Assembly (NCBI RefSeq): GCF_000416985.1
Contig: NZ_ATDL01000021.1
Location: forward strand, 62,001 to 126,000
DNA length: 64,000 nt
Source of the DNA: Sphingobacterium paucimobilis HER1398
GTDB taxonomy: Bacteria > Bacteroidota > Bacteroidia > Sphingobacteriales > Sphingobacteriaceae
Direction: 5' to 3'
Positions 34,251 to 43,220 of the stretch are shown here, in pieces. The notes beneath the pieces were generated by a model that worked only from the letters and a program-made list of their open reading frames with translations, had not been told where the DNA came from and did not search any database. A program made the translations under genes and the position numbers. Position 1 is the first letter of the stretch. Each line of letters opens with the position of its first letter.

Positions 34251-36716
34251 TTACACAGCCATTAATGGATCTGTTGTACCAGCTTCTCCATTTTCTATTC
34301 TACCTGCATAACGTCTGCTGTAGGATGGTAATGGAGAGAGGCATTTTATTTCTACATCATACCAGCGCTGTGCTTTCTTGGTACTGATCTTGGCCGTGTG
34401 CTGGTTGGATGGTGCAATCCTTATGGGCCTGCTTTTTCCGTTTTCATAATGGTTGATAAGTTCCAGTCTGAGGTCTTGACGACTTTTGTTTTTTATGGTG
34501 AGAACAAGTTCGGAAGAGGCAATTGCATAGCGTTGCTCTATCTCTACTGACTGTGATTTTTCATCGCCCCGGTATTCTCTGTAGTAACCATTGGGGCCAT
34601 GTAATGCGAGGTGATAAAGGGACTGCTCAAATTCACCCAAATTCCACTGATAGGAAACCGTTTTTCCTGCGGAGGCAGCAAATGCCCAGTTGGCATTCTC
34701 TCGCTTATGTCCATAGGCATATACATTGAATGGAGCTCCTAACGCGCTGGAACCAAAAAAATCTGTAGCGGCAGAAAGGTGCAGTGTCAACTGTTGTCCG
34801 TCAGATTGTTCCTGTACGTAGAGTTCGTAGGGCAAGGCATTGGAGGGCTTTGTGCCTGGTTCCTGCCGAGGCAGCAGGTTCGTGTTGATGCCTTGGCGTA
34901 TGGCATTTATATTTTCGGTACTTAGTTTTTTGAAACTGTTGGGGATAGGTTTTTCACGTGCCCTGTTGATGTCCGAGATCTGTTGATTGCGATCGAGAAA
35001 GACCGGCAGCTTTTGCTCCTCGGGTTGGAAGGGTCTGAAAACCGATGTCAGATCTCCGGTAATGGCCCGACGCCATGTACTGATGTTGTCTTCTACAAGG
35101 TCGATTTTGAACTTTTTCTGTACAAAGTGCTCGATAAATTGGATGGTAGAGGTAATATCGCAGACTTCAGAATTGACCCAGCCACCACGGGACCAGGGAG
35201 AGGCAATGATCAGGGGAACGCGGTACCCCAGGCCAACGGGTCCCTCGGTTGCATAGGCAGGGGCTATACCATAGGCAAGTTCTTGTTCGCGGGTTACATA
35301 CTCGGACGTGTAGTCGAGGTCAGGACTGGTTATCCCTGTGCTGGGGTCTCCTGGTTTTGGAGCGACAAAGGGAGGGATGTGGTCAAAGTAACCGTCATTC
35401 TCATCATAGTTAAGTATGAATATTGTCTTTTTCCAAATCTCTGGGTTTTCCGTAAGAATCTGTAAGATCTCGGATACATACCAAGCCCCATACATGGGTG
35501 CACTGGGATGATCTGAAAAATGCTGAGGTGCTACAAGCCATGATACTGTAGGCAATTGATCCTGGCGTACGTCTGCTCTGAATTGATGCAGTACATCTCC
35601 TTTGGGAACCGTCATTTCCTGCCCCTCAAATTCGACGGTTTGTACGTCATGGTAGTAAGGGTCACCTTCGTTGGTCTGAAAGGCTCGTTCGTGTAGAGAT
35701 TTGGTGCGATCATCCAGCGCTTCAAACTTTTCGGCGTTATACTGTGCATATTCTTTTTCAAAGCTCAGCAGCTGTTGTTCCTTCTGTTCGATTTTCTGTC
35801 GCAGCTTTTGGTCATTACGGTTGCCAAGTGTGGTCTTCAACTCCTGGATTTCTGCGGGCAGCTCCTCGATACGCCGTTTGTAAAAGTCAATGTGGCTTTT
35901 CTTGAACCGTATTTTATATTGGCTGAACCATTCCAGGTTATTGTCGGTAAAGTTGCCGAGCCAGCTTTCAGCGGTACCACTGAGCGCAGTCTGCATGCTC
36001 ACCTCGTTTTGATAGACCTTCCAGCTGATACCTTTTTTTTCAAGCAACTCCGGAAATGTCCGCCAATGGGCCTCTCGGTTAAAATAGACATCCGAGTTGC
36101 GGACAAGGGGCTTGGCACCTTTCTCGGGAACACAGGTCCCCGTCCAGAAGAAATGACGGTTGGTCGTCGTGCCCGTAATGGAGGAACAGAAATGCTGATC
36201 GCAGATCGTAAACGCATCAGCAAAGGCATAGTAAAACGGAATATCCGAACGCGTATAATATCCGAGCGTCAAAGGGAGGTCTCTGTAAAGTTTATTTCCG
36301 GACCGCTTGGATTCAAGCCAGTTGTCAAAATTGCCATGGTTCCATGCGCCAATTTGGTTTTCCCAGGAATGGGGGAGGTCACGTGTCCAAGCGGCATTTG
36401 AGTTCTTGATATCCAACCGAGACGGGACATACGTATCCCCATTTTTATACGATTGCAGCCATACAGGATTGCCGTTGGCCAGTCTGACAGCTCTGCGGTC
36501 ATTGAATCCCCTGACGCCGCGAAGGCTGCCGAAGCTATGGTCAAAAGAACGGTTTTCCTGCATGACCATAACAATATGCTCTGCATCAAGATAGGTGCTT
36601 CCCGCCGCGGGATGTATTTTTAGAGCAGCCTGTATGGCCTGTGGTAAGCTTTGGAATAGTCCAAAAGAACCTGCCAATAGCCCTGCTTTTTTTATAAAGT
36701 CTCTTCTGCTTTCCAT
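34251..36716 (-). CDS. Tat-exported phosphocholine-type phospholipase C
   Basis: The 821-residue protein has a twin-arginine signal (MESRRDFIKKAGLLAGSFGLF) as in exported PlcH/PlcN-like enzymes. The N-terminal ~500 residues are the phosphoesterase domain, with AEHIVMVMQENRSFDHSFGSLRGVRGFND at the metal/nucleophile site, HSWENQIGAWNHGNFDNW, TNRHFFWTGT and FILNYDENDGYFDHIPPFVAP. Near 505-530, YRVPLIIASPWSRGGWVNSEVCDITSTIQFIEHFV is also typical. Two C-terminal beta-sandwich repeats of the phospholipase C accessory domain follow (LPYELYVQEQSDGQQLTLHLSAA; ASSELVLTIKNKSRQDLRLELINHYENG). Such enzymes hydrolyse phosphatidylcholine or sphingomyelin to phosphocholine. It is transcribed alone and close to two phosphoesterase-linked uptake loci. 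Confidence 0.92.
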   Translation of the reverse strand: MESRRDFIKKAGLLAGSFGLFQSLPQAIQAALKIHPAAGSTYLDAEHIVMVMQENRSFDHSFGSLRGVRGFNDRRAVRLANGNPVWLQSYKNGDTYVPSRLDIKNSNAAWTRDLPHSWENQIGAWNHGNFDNWLESKRSGNKLYRDLPLTLGYYTRSDIPFYYAFADAFTICDQHFCSSITGTTTNRHFFWTGTCVPEKGAKPLVRNSDVYFNREAHWRTFPELLEKKGISWKVYQNEVSMQTALSGTAESWLGNFTDNNLEWFSQYKIRFKKSHIDFYKRRIEELPAEIQELKTTLGNRNDQKLRQKIEQKEQQLLSFEKEYAQYNAEKFEALDDRTKSLHERAFQTNEGDPYYHDVQTVEFEGQEMTVPKGDVLHQFRADVRQDQLPTVSWLVAPQHFSDHPSAPMYGAWYVSEILQILTENPEIWKKTIFILNYDENDGYFDHIPPFVAPKPGDPSTGITSPDLDYTSEYVTREQELAYGIAPAYATEGPVGLGYRVPLIIASPWSRGGWVNSEVCDITSTIQFIEHFVQKKFKIDLVEDNISTWRRAITGDLTSVFRPFQPEEQKLPVFLDRNQQISDINRAREKPIPNSFKKLSTENINAIRQGINTNLLPRQEPGTKPSNALPYELYVQEQSDGQQLTLHLSAATDFFGSSALGAPFNVYAYGHKRENANWAFAASAGKTVSYQWNLGEFEQSLYHLALHGPNGYYREYRGDEKSQSVEIEQRYAIASSELVLTIKNKSRQDLRLELINHYENGKSRPIRIAPSNQHTAKISTKKAQRWYDVEIKCLSPLPSYSRRYAGRIENGEAGTTDPLMAV

Positions 36717-36805
36717 TTAAATTGATTGCGTATGATGTATTACTTTGGTGTCAATACAGCTCAACATTACCTAAATAGATTTTGTTATTAAAAATGAAAG
36801 CCGAT

Positions 36806-37315
36806 TTATCCGATGGTCTGGATGGGGCGCTCCATGATAAAGTCTTCCATTAGAAAGCCGTTGCCGATCGCAATGTCTTCCTCGCCCACAATCTCGAAGC
36901 CGATCTGCCTATAGAAGCCCACTGCGGTATTGTCCCGGTTGACATTGAGGGATAGGGTTTCATTGCCATGCTGTAGCGCGATATTTGTCACTTCTTTAAA
37001 TAGGCGTTTTCCCAGGCCACGCCCTTGTGTCTCCGGTAGAAGGTATATTTTATGGATCTTTGTTTTACTGGTTGACTTGTAGTCGAGCTCAAAGGAAAGA
37101 TATCCTACAGATCGATTGTTTTCGTATGCTAATAGGAAGCGATGGCCAAGATTATCCATTTGGCTAATAAGAGCAGAATCAGAATACATCATCTTCATCA
37201 TATAGGTTATTTGATCTTTCGACAGGATTTTATCAAAAGTAATCGGCCATATTTCTTCTGCTAAGGCCTGTATAGTGGGGATGTCACGAATACGAGCTTC
37301 TACGATTTTAATCAT
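36806..37315 (-). CDS. GNAT-family N-acetyltransferase
   Basis: The 169-residue product carries the GNAT acetyl-CoA site YLLPETQGRGLGKRLFKEVTNIALQHG (Q/R-x-x-G-x-G/A at ~95-105) and the C-terminal LNVNRDNTAVGFYRQIGFEIVGEE motif. This is a RimI-like layout. The acceptor substrate (protein N-terminus, amine or small molecule) cannot be read from sequence. It is preceded on its strand by a 416-base gap; the phospholipase gene starts ~90 bases downstream with its own signal, so it is likely monocistronic. Confidence 0.85.
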   Translation of the reverse strand: MIKIVEARIRDIPTIQALAEEIWPITFDKILSKDQITYMMKMMYSDSALISQMDNLGHRFLLAYENNRSVGYLSFELDYKSTSKTKIHKIYLLPETQGRGLGKRLFKEVTNIALQHGNETLSLNVNRDNTAVGFYRQIGFEIVGEEDIAIGNGFLMEDFIMERPIQTIG

Positions 37316-37455
37316 GTGTTTTGTTCTTTGAACAATAAAAATAAGGTTTTCGATCGGATATCTTTTTTTTATTTGCGTATAATAAATGGTGGAGTAGGAC
37401 GTTATATAGATAGTTAAGTCAGAAATTTCATAATTTAGGTTAATAATTGGTTTGT

Positions 37456-37484
37456 ATAGTCCTGAGCGCCTGCTTCAGGACTAT
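37456..37484 (+). terminator. Orphan intrinsic terminator in the gap 37316-37731
   Basis: A perfect 10-base stem (ATAGTCCTGA / TCAGGACTAT) with a 9-base loop, then TTTTTATATAT on the + strand. No + gene lies upstream of it (the neighbours are a minus-strand gene and a TetR gene starting 250 bases later). I see no protein-coding frame in the 416-base gap; a small RNA ending here is possible. Confidence 0.6.
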
Positions 37485-37731
37485 TTTTTATATATGCGTT
37501 ATTCAGGTAAATAGTAATGTTTTTTTACAGAACAATCAGAACTGAATGTGTTCCCCAATTACCCTATAATTGAATTTAATTATCCTAAATATAATAAATA
37601 GTTAATGTGAATAAGGGAATTGACCTCCTATGAAAATCGGTTCTTAAAACATCTTATTAGCATGATGCGTGAGACGAGAACGCATTTTGATGGGGGGTTG
37701 ATAAAAAGATATTTAGTAGTATATTTATGTT

Positions 37732-38328
37732 ATGAAAGTAAATAAAAAGACACTACAATCAGAGTCGACCAAGCGTAAACTGCTTCAGGCAGTGGAAGAT
37801 ATATTGGCTAATGAGGGGTTCGTCGCTTTGAAAGTCGAAAACATCAGCAAGGTTTCTGGCGTAGATAAAAAATTGATTTATTTCCATTTTGGTGACCTGC
37901 AAGGACTTTATAATGCATTCCTGAGAAGTAAAGATTTTTGGCTGTCGGAAGCTTTTGAAGAAATACCAAAAGAATTAAGTTGGGATGCTGTTATCGAAGT
38001 GCTGAAGAGACAGTTTTCAGAGATGAAAAGTAATAAGTTGCTTACTCAATTACTGATCTGGGAATTGAGTGAAAAAAATGAAATACTGTCCAAGCTGGCT
38101 GACGAACGGGATGAAGTGGGGAATGAGTTGCTGACAAAGATCGTAAAGCAAGAGAATTTTAAAGAAGATGTACAGCCGCTGATAGCCCTTTTAGTGAGTG
38201 GTATCTACTACCTATCCATGCACGCTACAATTAATGGCAGTCTATTTTGTGGGTTGGATATCAATAAAGAAGAAGATGCAAATCGAGTATCAGCTACTTT
38301 AGAAAGAGTGTTGAGGAATATCAAATAA
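37732..38328 (+). CDS. TetR/AcrR-family transcriptional regulator
   Basis: The 198-residue protein has a TetR_N helix-turn-helix at ~14-60: TKRKLLQAVEDILANEGFVALKVENISKVSGVDKKLIYFHFGDLQGLYNAFL, with the typical (K)KLIYFHFGDL recognition helix and turn. The C-terminal ligand domain (~65-198) is all-helical and of the TetR_C_33-like kind seen in Bacteroidota. It should bind a palindromic operator as a dimer and be released by a small ligand. No obvious efflux or enzyme gene is adjacent in the same operon, so the regulated gene is not evident; autoregulation is possible. It stands alone between an upstream non-coding gap and a convergent small gene. Confidence 0.88.
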   Translation: MKVNKKTLQSESTKRKLLQAVEDILANEGFVALKVENISKVSGVDKKLIYFHFGDLQGLYNAFLRSKDFWLSEAFEEIPKELSWDAVIEVLKRQFSEMKSNKLLTQLLIWELSEKNEILSKLADERDEVGNELLTKIVKQENFKEDVQPLIALLVSGIYYLSMHATINGSLFCGLDINKEEDANRVSATLERVLRNIK

Positions 38329-38439
38329 AGATATCACGGATAGTATAACCGATATGCTTGGCGTTTTTTCCGTTGTAGTACAAATGCCAATGGAAAAAAC
38401 GCTTTAAGTTGACAGAACCAAATAGGTGGGAATAATGAA

Positions 38440-38775
38440 TTATTTCCTTGATCTTTTGTAAAGATCTTCGACCAATTTGGACGATCGATAGCCGAAATCA
38501 GCTCCAAAACTATTTATTACAAGTCCTTTGATGTTGTGTTCTTTGGAAGCGATGGCAAATACAATACTTTCGTCGCTTGGATCGGTCATACCTTCAAAAC
38601 GATAGATTTCGTCGATCTGAAATTCGTCTGGAGAAAGCTCCAGTGAATTATTGGCGCAATAGATACACTCTTTTTCATCAGGAATTAGGAAATCATGTGT
38701 GTAGCCTCTTTTTTGTAAGTCGTTGACGGCTTGACTTAGTGTGTCATAAGAATACCTGGTTTTATTGTTTTCCAT
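38440..38775 (-). CDS. Small uncharacterised protein (often mislabelled 'phosphoribosylpyrophosphate synthetase')
   Basis: The 111-residue soluble protein begins MENNKTRYSYDTLSQAVNDLQKRGYTHDFLIPDEKECIYCANNSLELSPDEFQIDEIYRFEGMTDPSDESIVFAIAS. The Y-D-T-L-S-x-A-x-x-L-K-x-x-G-Y pattern and DEIYRFEGMTDPSDES segment match a common Sphingobacteriaceae family. In database entries it is called phosphoribosylpyrophosphate synthetase, but it is far too short and lacks a PRPP-binding loop, so that name is not supported. No signal peptide or membrane helix. Convergent with the TetR gene; gap to the next minus-strand gene ~70 bases. Confidence 0.7.
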   Translation of the reverse strand: MENNKTRYSYDTLSQAVNDLQKRGYTHDFLIPDEKECIYCANNSLELSPDEFQIDEIYRFEGMTDPSDESIVFAIASKEHNIKGLVINSFGADFGYRSSKLVEDLYKRSRK

Positions 38776-38845
38776 AATAGCTGTTTTGTTTCACTGTACT
38801 TGACTAAATAAAGATAACAAAAAATAGTTCAATAGGGTAATCGCC

Positions 38846-39223
38846 CTAGTCCACTTTATTAACGTAGTCTTTCTTGATCTTGCTCAGGTCTTGGCTTTTG
38901 CTCAGGTATTCGACCTTACGACCCTTGAATACCATTTTTGATGCAATACGCTCGCTATCTTTCACAAACTGGAGGAAGCTTTTGAAATTTCTTTTTCGAG
39001 TCTCTTTGTCAGACTGTGTACGCGTGTTGATGAGCTGTGTTAACTCATCGTTGGTATGGAGGGATGCGGTATCATCCCCCTCTCGCTCAAACCAGATAAG
39101 GGGTGCGGTATGATCGTCAAGGAAGATGCCGAAACAAATCTCTTGCCTATCGTTCTCAAAGATAAAACAGCGGAAAAGGAAAATCCCGATACAGATGGAG
39201 TCAACAAAAATAATATGCTTCAT
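38846..39223 (-). CDS. Uncharacterised protein
   Basis: ATG 39223 (MKHIIFVDSICIGIFLFRCFIFENDRQEICFGIFLDDHTAPLIWFEREGDDTA) is chosen over an in-frame GTG two codons upstream; length is 125 residues. The N-terminal half alternates hydrophobic strands; the C-terminal half is basic and helical (TQSDKETRKRNFKSFLQFVKDSERIASKMVFKGRKVEYLSK). I recognise no family, signal peptide or catalytic motif. It lies between the uncharacterised gene at 38440 and UDP-glucose dehydrogenase, in the same orientation, with gaps of ~70 and ~130 bases, so a shared transcript is possible but not shown. Confidence 0.5.
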   Translation of the reverse strand: MKHIIFVDSICIGIFLFRCFIFENDRQEICFGIFLDDHTAPLIWFEREGDDTASLHTNDELTQLINTRTQSDKETRKRNFKSFLQFVKDSERIASKMVFKGRKVEYLSKSQDLSKIKKDYVNKVD

Positions 39224-39354
39224 TAGCACTATTTATTGGTTCTTAAGCTATAAATTTACGTAAATTCAAGTGAATATGCAATGCATTTGAAATGAAATAT
39301 TTACGTAATACAAGCTGCTCCAAGATGAATCAAGGTGCCTTCGGTGTAGAAAAT

Positions 39355-40740
39355 TTACTCTCCGATGGCATAATATATGAAGCCTATCTCTTCTAGTTTT
39401 ACTCGATCAAGCAGTTTTCTGCCGTCAAATATAAAAGAAGGGCTTTTCATATGACGTTTGATCCTAGCCCAGTCGTATTCTTTGAACTCGTCCCATTCCG
39501 TAAGGATAGCTATAGCATGAGCGTCTTTACAGGCCTCATAAGGGTCTTCGCTCACGGATACAAGGCGTCTTGTTTCCGCCGCTGGACGACTGTTTAGATA
39601 CTCTAGATCTACAAAAACTTTTTCGGAAGGAACCTTGGGGTCATATACATGAATGTCCGCTTGTTCATTGAGCAGATGGTCTGCTACGTATATCGCAGCG
39701 GATTCCCGGGTGTCATTCGTGTCTTTCTTGAATGCCCAACCCAGTATGGCAATCTTTTTCCCATTGACGGTATTGAACAAGGTCTGAATGATATTGTCCG
39801 CAAAACGCTGTTTTTGATGGTTGTTCATAAGGATGACCTGTTCCCAATAATCTGCTACTTCATCAAGGTTGTAAGTACGTGCGATATAGACAAGGTTCAG
39901 GATGTCCTTCTGAAAACAGGAACCACCAAAGCCGACAGAAGCTTTTAAAAATTTAGATCCTATTCTCGAGTCCATTCCTATTGCGCGAGCTACCTCTTGC
40001 ACATCAGCACCGGTTTTCTCACAGAGCTCAGAGATAGAGTTTATGGAAGAGACCCGTTGCGCAAGGAAAGCGTTTGCAGTCAGTTTTGAAAGTTCGGACG
40101 ACCAGAGATTGGTCGTCAAAATACGATCTGTATCTACCCATCTCGAATAGATATCTACGAGTGCTTGGATAGCATCTTTATTTTCTCCCCCGATCAATAC
40201 GCGGTCTGGATTTAGAAGGTCTTGCACCGCTGTGCCCTCTGCCAGAAACTCAGGATTGGAAAGGATATGGAAGTTTACTGCTGATCCTGTGTTATGTAGA
40301 ATGCTTTTTAATGCAGCAGCTGTACGTACAGGAAGTGTAGATTTCTCTACGACGATCTTGTCTGATGTGGCAACAGCTGCGATCTGCCGTGCGCAGAGTT
40401 CAATATATTTTAGATCTGCTGCCATTCCTTTACCTTTACCATAGTTCTTGGTAGGTGTGTTGACAGAAATAAATATCATGTCAGCTTCTTCAATAGCGGC
40501 CTCTACATCTGTCGAAAAAAAGAGGTTCCGACCGCGTGCTTCCTCGACAATGGCGGAGAGGCCGGGCTCATAGATAGGAAGTTGGTCCAGATCAGGGTCA
40601 TTCCAGGCCGCAATACGTTCCGCATTCATATCGACTAGGGTAATCTGTATATCGGGACATTGCTGCGCGATGACCGACATCGTAGGACCGCCTACGTAAC
40701 CAGCACCAATACAGCATATTTTTTTTATTGTAAAAGCCAT
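39355..40740 (-). CDS. ugd: UDP-glucose 6-dehydrogenase
   Basis: The 461-residue enzyme converts UDP-glucose to UDP-glucuronate with 2 NAD+, supplying acidic sugars for capsule or exopolysaccharide. The N-terminal NAD-binding loop GAGYVGG is at ~12-18, followed by VDMNAERIAAWN and SVNTPTKNYGKGKG. VVEKSTLPVRTA and SNPEFLAEGTAVQDLLNPDRVLIGG form the substrate part, and KASVGFGGSCFQKDILNLVY carries the catalytic Cys275. GWAFKKDTNDTRES is the C-terminal NAD-binding region. Length and motifs (KNYGKGKG, GFGGSCFQKD) match the animal-like UGDH branch, which is also found in Bacteroidota. No sugar-nucleotide gene is adjacent; fcl lies 21 kb away. Confidence 0.95.
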   Translation of the reverse strand: MAFTIKKICCIGAGYVGGPTMSVIAQQCPDIQITLVDMNAERIAAWNDPDLDQLPIYEPGLSAIVEEARGRNLFFSTDVEAAIEEADMIFISVNTPTKNYGKGKGMAADLKYIELCARQIAAVATSDKIVVEKSTLPVRTAAALKSILHNTGSAVNFHILSNPEFLAEGTAVQDLLNPDRVLIGGENKDAIQALVDIYSRWVDTDRILTTNLWSSELSKLTANAFLAQRVSSINSISELCEKTGADVQEVARAIGMDSRIGSKFLKASVGFGGSCFQKDILNLVYIARTYNLDEVADYWEQVILMNNHQKQRFADNIIQTLFNTVNGKKIAILGWAFKKDTNDTRESAAIYVADHLLNEQADIHVYDPKVPSEKVFVDLEYLNSRPAAETRRLVSVSEDPYEACKDAHAIAILTEWDEFKEYDWARIKRHMKSPSFIFDGRKLLDRVKLEEIGFIYYAIGE

Positions 40741-40895
40741 CTCTCACCAAGTTTTAGAAGCACAAAAATAGCTAATTAATTGCGAAATACTAACGTCCTG
40801 AAATCGTAAAGAAGTAAAACTGTTAATTGGCTTCTTTATAACCTGACCTCTTTATGCTTTTACCTCAAATATGAGAGATTCTAAGTTTTAATTTT

Positions 40896-40903
40896 TAATT
40901 TTG
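40896..40903 (+). promoter_or_regulatory. Putative -7 element before the PLDc_N-domain gene
   Basis: TAATTTTG matches TAnnTTTG exactly, 26 bases before ATG 40930; no clear -33 box. Confidence 0.4.
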
Positions 40904-40929
40904 ATGGGAAGTCACTTTAGTCATTGAGT

Positions 40930-41124
40930 ATGGATGTGCAACAGATTTTTACTTATTTGTTTGGAATAATAGTTGTTCTTGTGCCACTCTTCGCACTGTA
41001 CAAATGTATGGTGAATGTACATGTCAAGAATAGAAATAAAATGCTTTGGATGTTAGGGATTATAATAATTCCGGTATTCGGAGGATTGGTGTATCTATTT
41101 ATGAATGAAGTAAAAGTGGATTAG
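40930..41124 (+). CDS. PLDc_N-domain small membrane protein
   Basis: ATG 40930 is used; an in-frame TTG at 40924 would add two residues. The 64-residue product has two membrane helices, YLFGIIVVLVPLFALYKCM and MLWMLGIIIIPVFGGLVYLFM, separated by a charged turn NVHVKNRNK. The second helix with its preceding K-x-x-W and the I-P-V-x-G-x-L-x-Y pattern is the PLDc_N (phospholipase D nuclease N-terminal) signature, here as a stand-alone protein without the nuclease domain. Function unknown. It is 32 bases before dnaG and may be cotranscribed with it. Confidence 0.7.
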   Translation: MDVQQIFTYLFGIIVVLVPLFALYKCMVNVHVKNRNKMLWMLGIIIIPVFGGLVYLFMNEVKVD

Positions 41125-41156
41125 TCTAGAAGGAAAATTAAAAAGGGGGAGGATAG

Positions 41157-43151
41157 TTGATTACAAAAGAAACCATAGATAAGGTCTTAGACTCTGCACG
41201 GATTGAAGAGGTCGTAGGAGAATTTGTCGATCTTAAAAAGCGAGGAACTTCACTTATTGGTAATTGCCCCTTTCATAACGAGAAAACACCATCTTTTCAC
41301 GTATCCGTTGCCAAAGGTATTTACAAGTGCTTTGGTTGTGGGGCAGGTGGAGATTCTCTCAAGTTTGTCATGGAGCTGGAAAAGTTTTCCTATCCGGAAG
41401 CTATACGTTATCTAGCGAGTAAGTACAGCATAGAGATTGAGGAAGTCGAAAGAACTCCTGCGCAGATGGCTGCGCAAGACAAACGTGAAAGTCTCTATGT
41501 GTTGAGTCAGTGGGCTGGCAAGTTTTTCAAACAGCACCTGTGGGAGACCGACCTGGGCAAGTCGATAGGTTTATCTTATTTTAAGGAAAGAGGGTATAGG
41601 GAAGACATCATTAAGAAGTTTGACTTAGGCTACTCCCCCGACCAATGGACAGCCTTGGTGGATGCTGCAAAAAAGGACGGTTTCCATGAAGCTTACCTCT
41701 CGGATATCGGACTGGCCATAGAACGCGATGACAAGAGCTTGTACGATCGGTTCCGGGGGCGCGTCATTTTTCCCATCCACAATCTGACGGGAAGAATCAT
41801 CGGCTTCGGAGGGCGGACCTTAAAAACGGAAAAATCGGTTCCTAAATATGTCAACTCGCCTGAAAGTGAGATCTATCACAAATCAGACGTTCTATACGGG
41901 CTGAATCATGCCAAGAAGGCGGTGATGGATGCCGACTTATGTTACCTGGTAGAAGGATATGCCGATGTCATCGCTATGCATCAGGCCGGTGTGGAAAATG
42001 TCGTGTCTTCTTCGGGGACCTCATTGACGACAGGGCAGATCAAACTTATATCTCGTTTTACCAAGAATGTCGTAATCCTCTATGATGGGGATGCGGCGGG
42101 AATAAAAGCTTCTCTCAGAGGAACGGATATGCTGCTCGAAGAAGGGCTCAACGTAAAAGTGCTCCTATTCCCAGATGGGAATGACCCGGATTCCTATATC
42201 AAGCAGGTGGGGTCTACCGCATTTATGGAATATCTAGCGGCTCATCAAGAGGATTTTATCTTCTATAAGACTCATATTCTGCTCAAGGATGCTAAGGACG
42301 ATCCCATCAAACGTGCTGAAGTAATCCGGGAAGTGGTGGAGAGTATCGCCTTGATACCGGACGAAATCAAAGTATCTGTCTTTATACGGCAATGTAGTTC
42401 TTTGCTGGATATAGAAGAACGGGTGCTGTTGACCGAACTGAATAAAATCCGAATCAATAGAGCAAAAGCACAAGATAAAAAGGCGGCAGCTGCTAAAGCA
42501 CCGTCTTCGCAAGGATCATTTGGCCCCGAGGGCGATATGCCTCCGGCGGATTTTTTCTTGACAGAGCAGGAACGCTCTGATGCAGGGCTGCCTGATGCCG
42601 TCGTCGAGACGGCGATTACGGCAGAGATCTTACAGGAAAGAGAAATTGTTCGGATTTTGTTGAACTATGGAAGAGAGCTGGTGAGTTGGGAAGGTGATGG
42701 GGATATTCCAGTAGCTCCCTATCTGCTCGGAAGTATAGAAGATCTGACATTTGACGATAAGGCAAGTGCCAAGATTGTCGAAATATTCAAGAAGCAGGCG
42801 GAGAAGTTTGAGGTGCCGGAAGCGAAGCTTTTTATTGGGCATGAGGATAGTGACGTGGCCAATCTTGCTGTGGACTGTATTGCTTCGCGCTATGAGATCA
42901 GTCCCAATTGGAATGATGATAAGCGAAAGATCTATGTGACCAGGGAGATAGAACATCTGAAAGAGCTTGTCATACAAGCGATATACCGGATCAAAAAGCG
43001 AAAATTTGCCTCCGAGATGCACAAGATCAGGGAAGAATTGAAACAGCCTCTAGGGCCTGAAGACATGGAAATAGCACTGCATAAATACCAGAAATTAAAA
43101 GAGGGGGAGCAAATGTTGGGAAACCTCTTGGGAAACACCATTGTCAAATAA
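41157..43151 (+). CDS. dnaG: DNA primase
   Basis: The 664-residue protein makes RNA primers for replication. An N-terminal CHC2 zinc finger is visible at ~37-65 (CPFHNEKTPSFHVSVAKGIYKCFGCGAGGD). The DnaG catalytic N-domain (FIFPIHNLTGRIIGFGGR, ~200-215) is followed by the TOPRIM domain with the acidic motif LVEGYADVIAMHQAG and VILYDGDAAGIKAS. The C-terminal ~200 residues are the helicase-binding part. The start is TTG 41157 (ITKETIDKVLDSARIEEVV), preceded by an unusually strong Shine-Dalgarno, AAAGGGGGAGG, 5-15 bases upstream; this decides the start since few genes here have one. Confidence 0.97.
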   Translation: MITKETIDKVLDSARIEEVVGEFVDLKKRGTSLIGNCPFHNEKTPSFHVSVAKGIYKCFGCGAGGDSLKFVMELEKFSYPEAIRYLASKYSIEIEEVERTPAQMAAQDKRESLYVLSQWAGKFFKQHLWETDLGKSIGLSYFKERGYREDIIKKFDLGYSPDQWTALVDAAKKDGFHEAYLSDIGLAIERDDKSLYDRFRGRVIFPIHNLTGRIIGFGGRTLKTEKSVPKYVNSPESEIYHKSDVLYGLNHAKKAVMDADLCYLVEGYADVIAMHQAGVENVVSSSGTSLTTGQIKLISRFTKNVVILYDGDAAGIKASLRGTDMLLEEGLNVKVLLFPDGNDPDSYIKQVGSTAFMEYLAAHQEDFIFYKTHILLKDAKDDPIKRAEVIREVVESIALIPDEIKVSVFIRQCSSLLDIEERVLLTELNKIRINRAKAQDKKAAAAKAPSSQGSFGPEGDMPPADFFLTEQERSDAGLPDAVVETAITAEILQEREIVRILLNYGRELVSWEGDGDIPVAPYLLGSIEDLTFDDKASAKIVEIFKKQAEKFEVPEAKLFIGHEDSDVANLAVDCIASRYEISPNWNDDKRKIYVTREIEHLKELVIQAIYRIKKRKFASEMHKIREELKQPLGPEDMEIALHKYQKLKEGEQMLGNLLGNTIVK

Positions 43152-43220
43152 AATCTTTTCCTAAAATCATTCTTCAAAACAAAGCTTTTTTTCTAAGTTT
43201 ATAGGATGTAAATCTCGAAA

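Noticed and set aside
35775..36401. A 208-codon open frame on + inside the phospholipase C gene
   Set aside because: Antisense to a gene with intact phosphoesterase motifs; no domain, no start context, no conservation signal.
38440..38775. Ribose-phosphate pyrophosphokinase
   Set aside because: The name appears in database entries for relatives, but the protein has 111 residues and no PRPP-binding motif.
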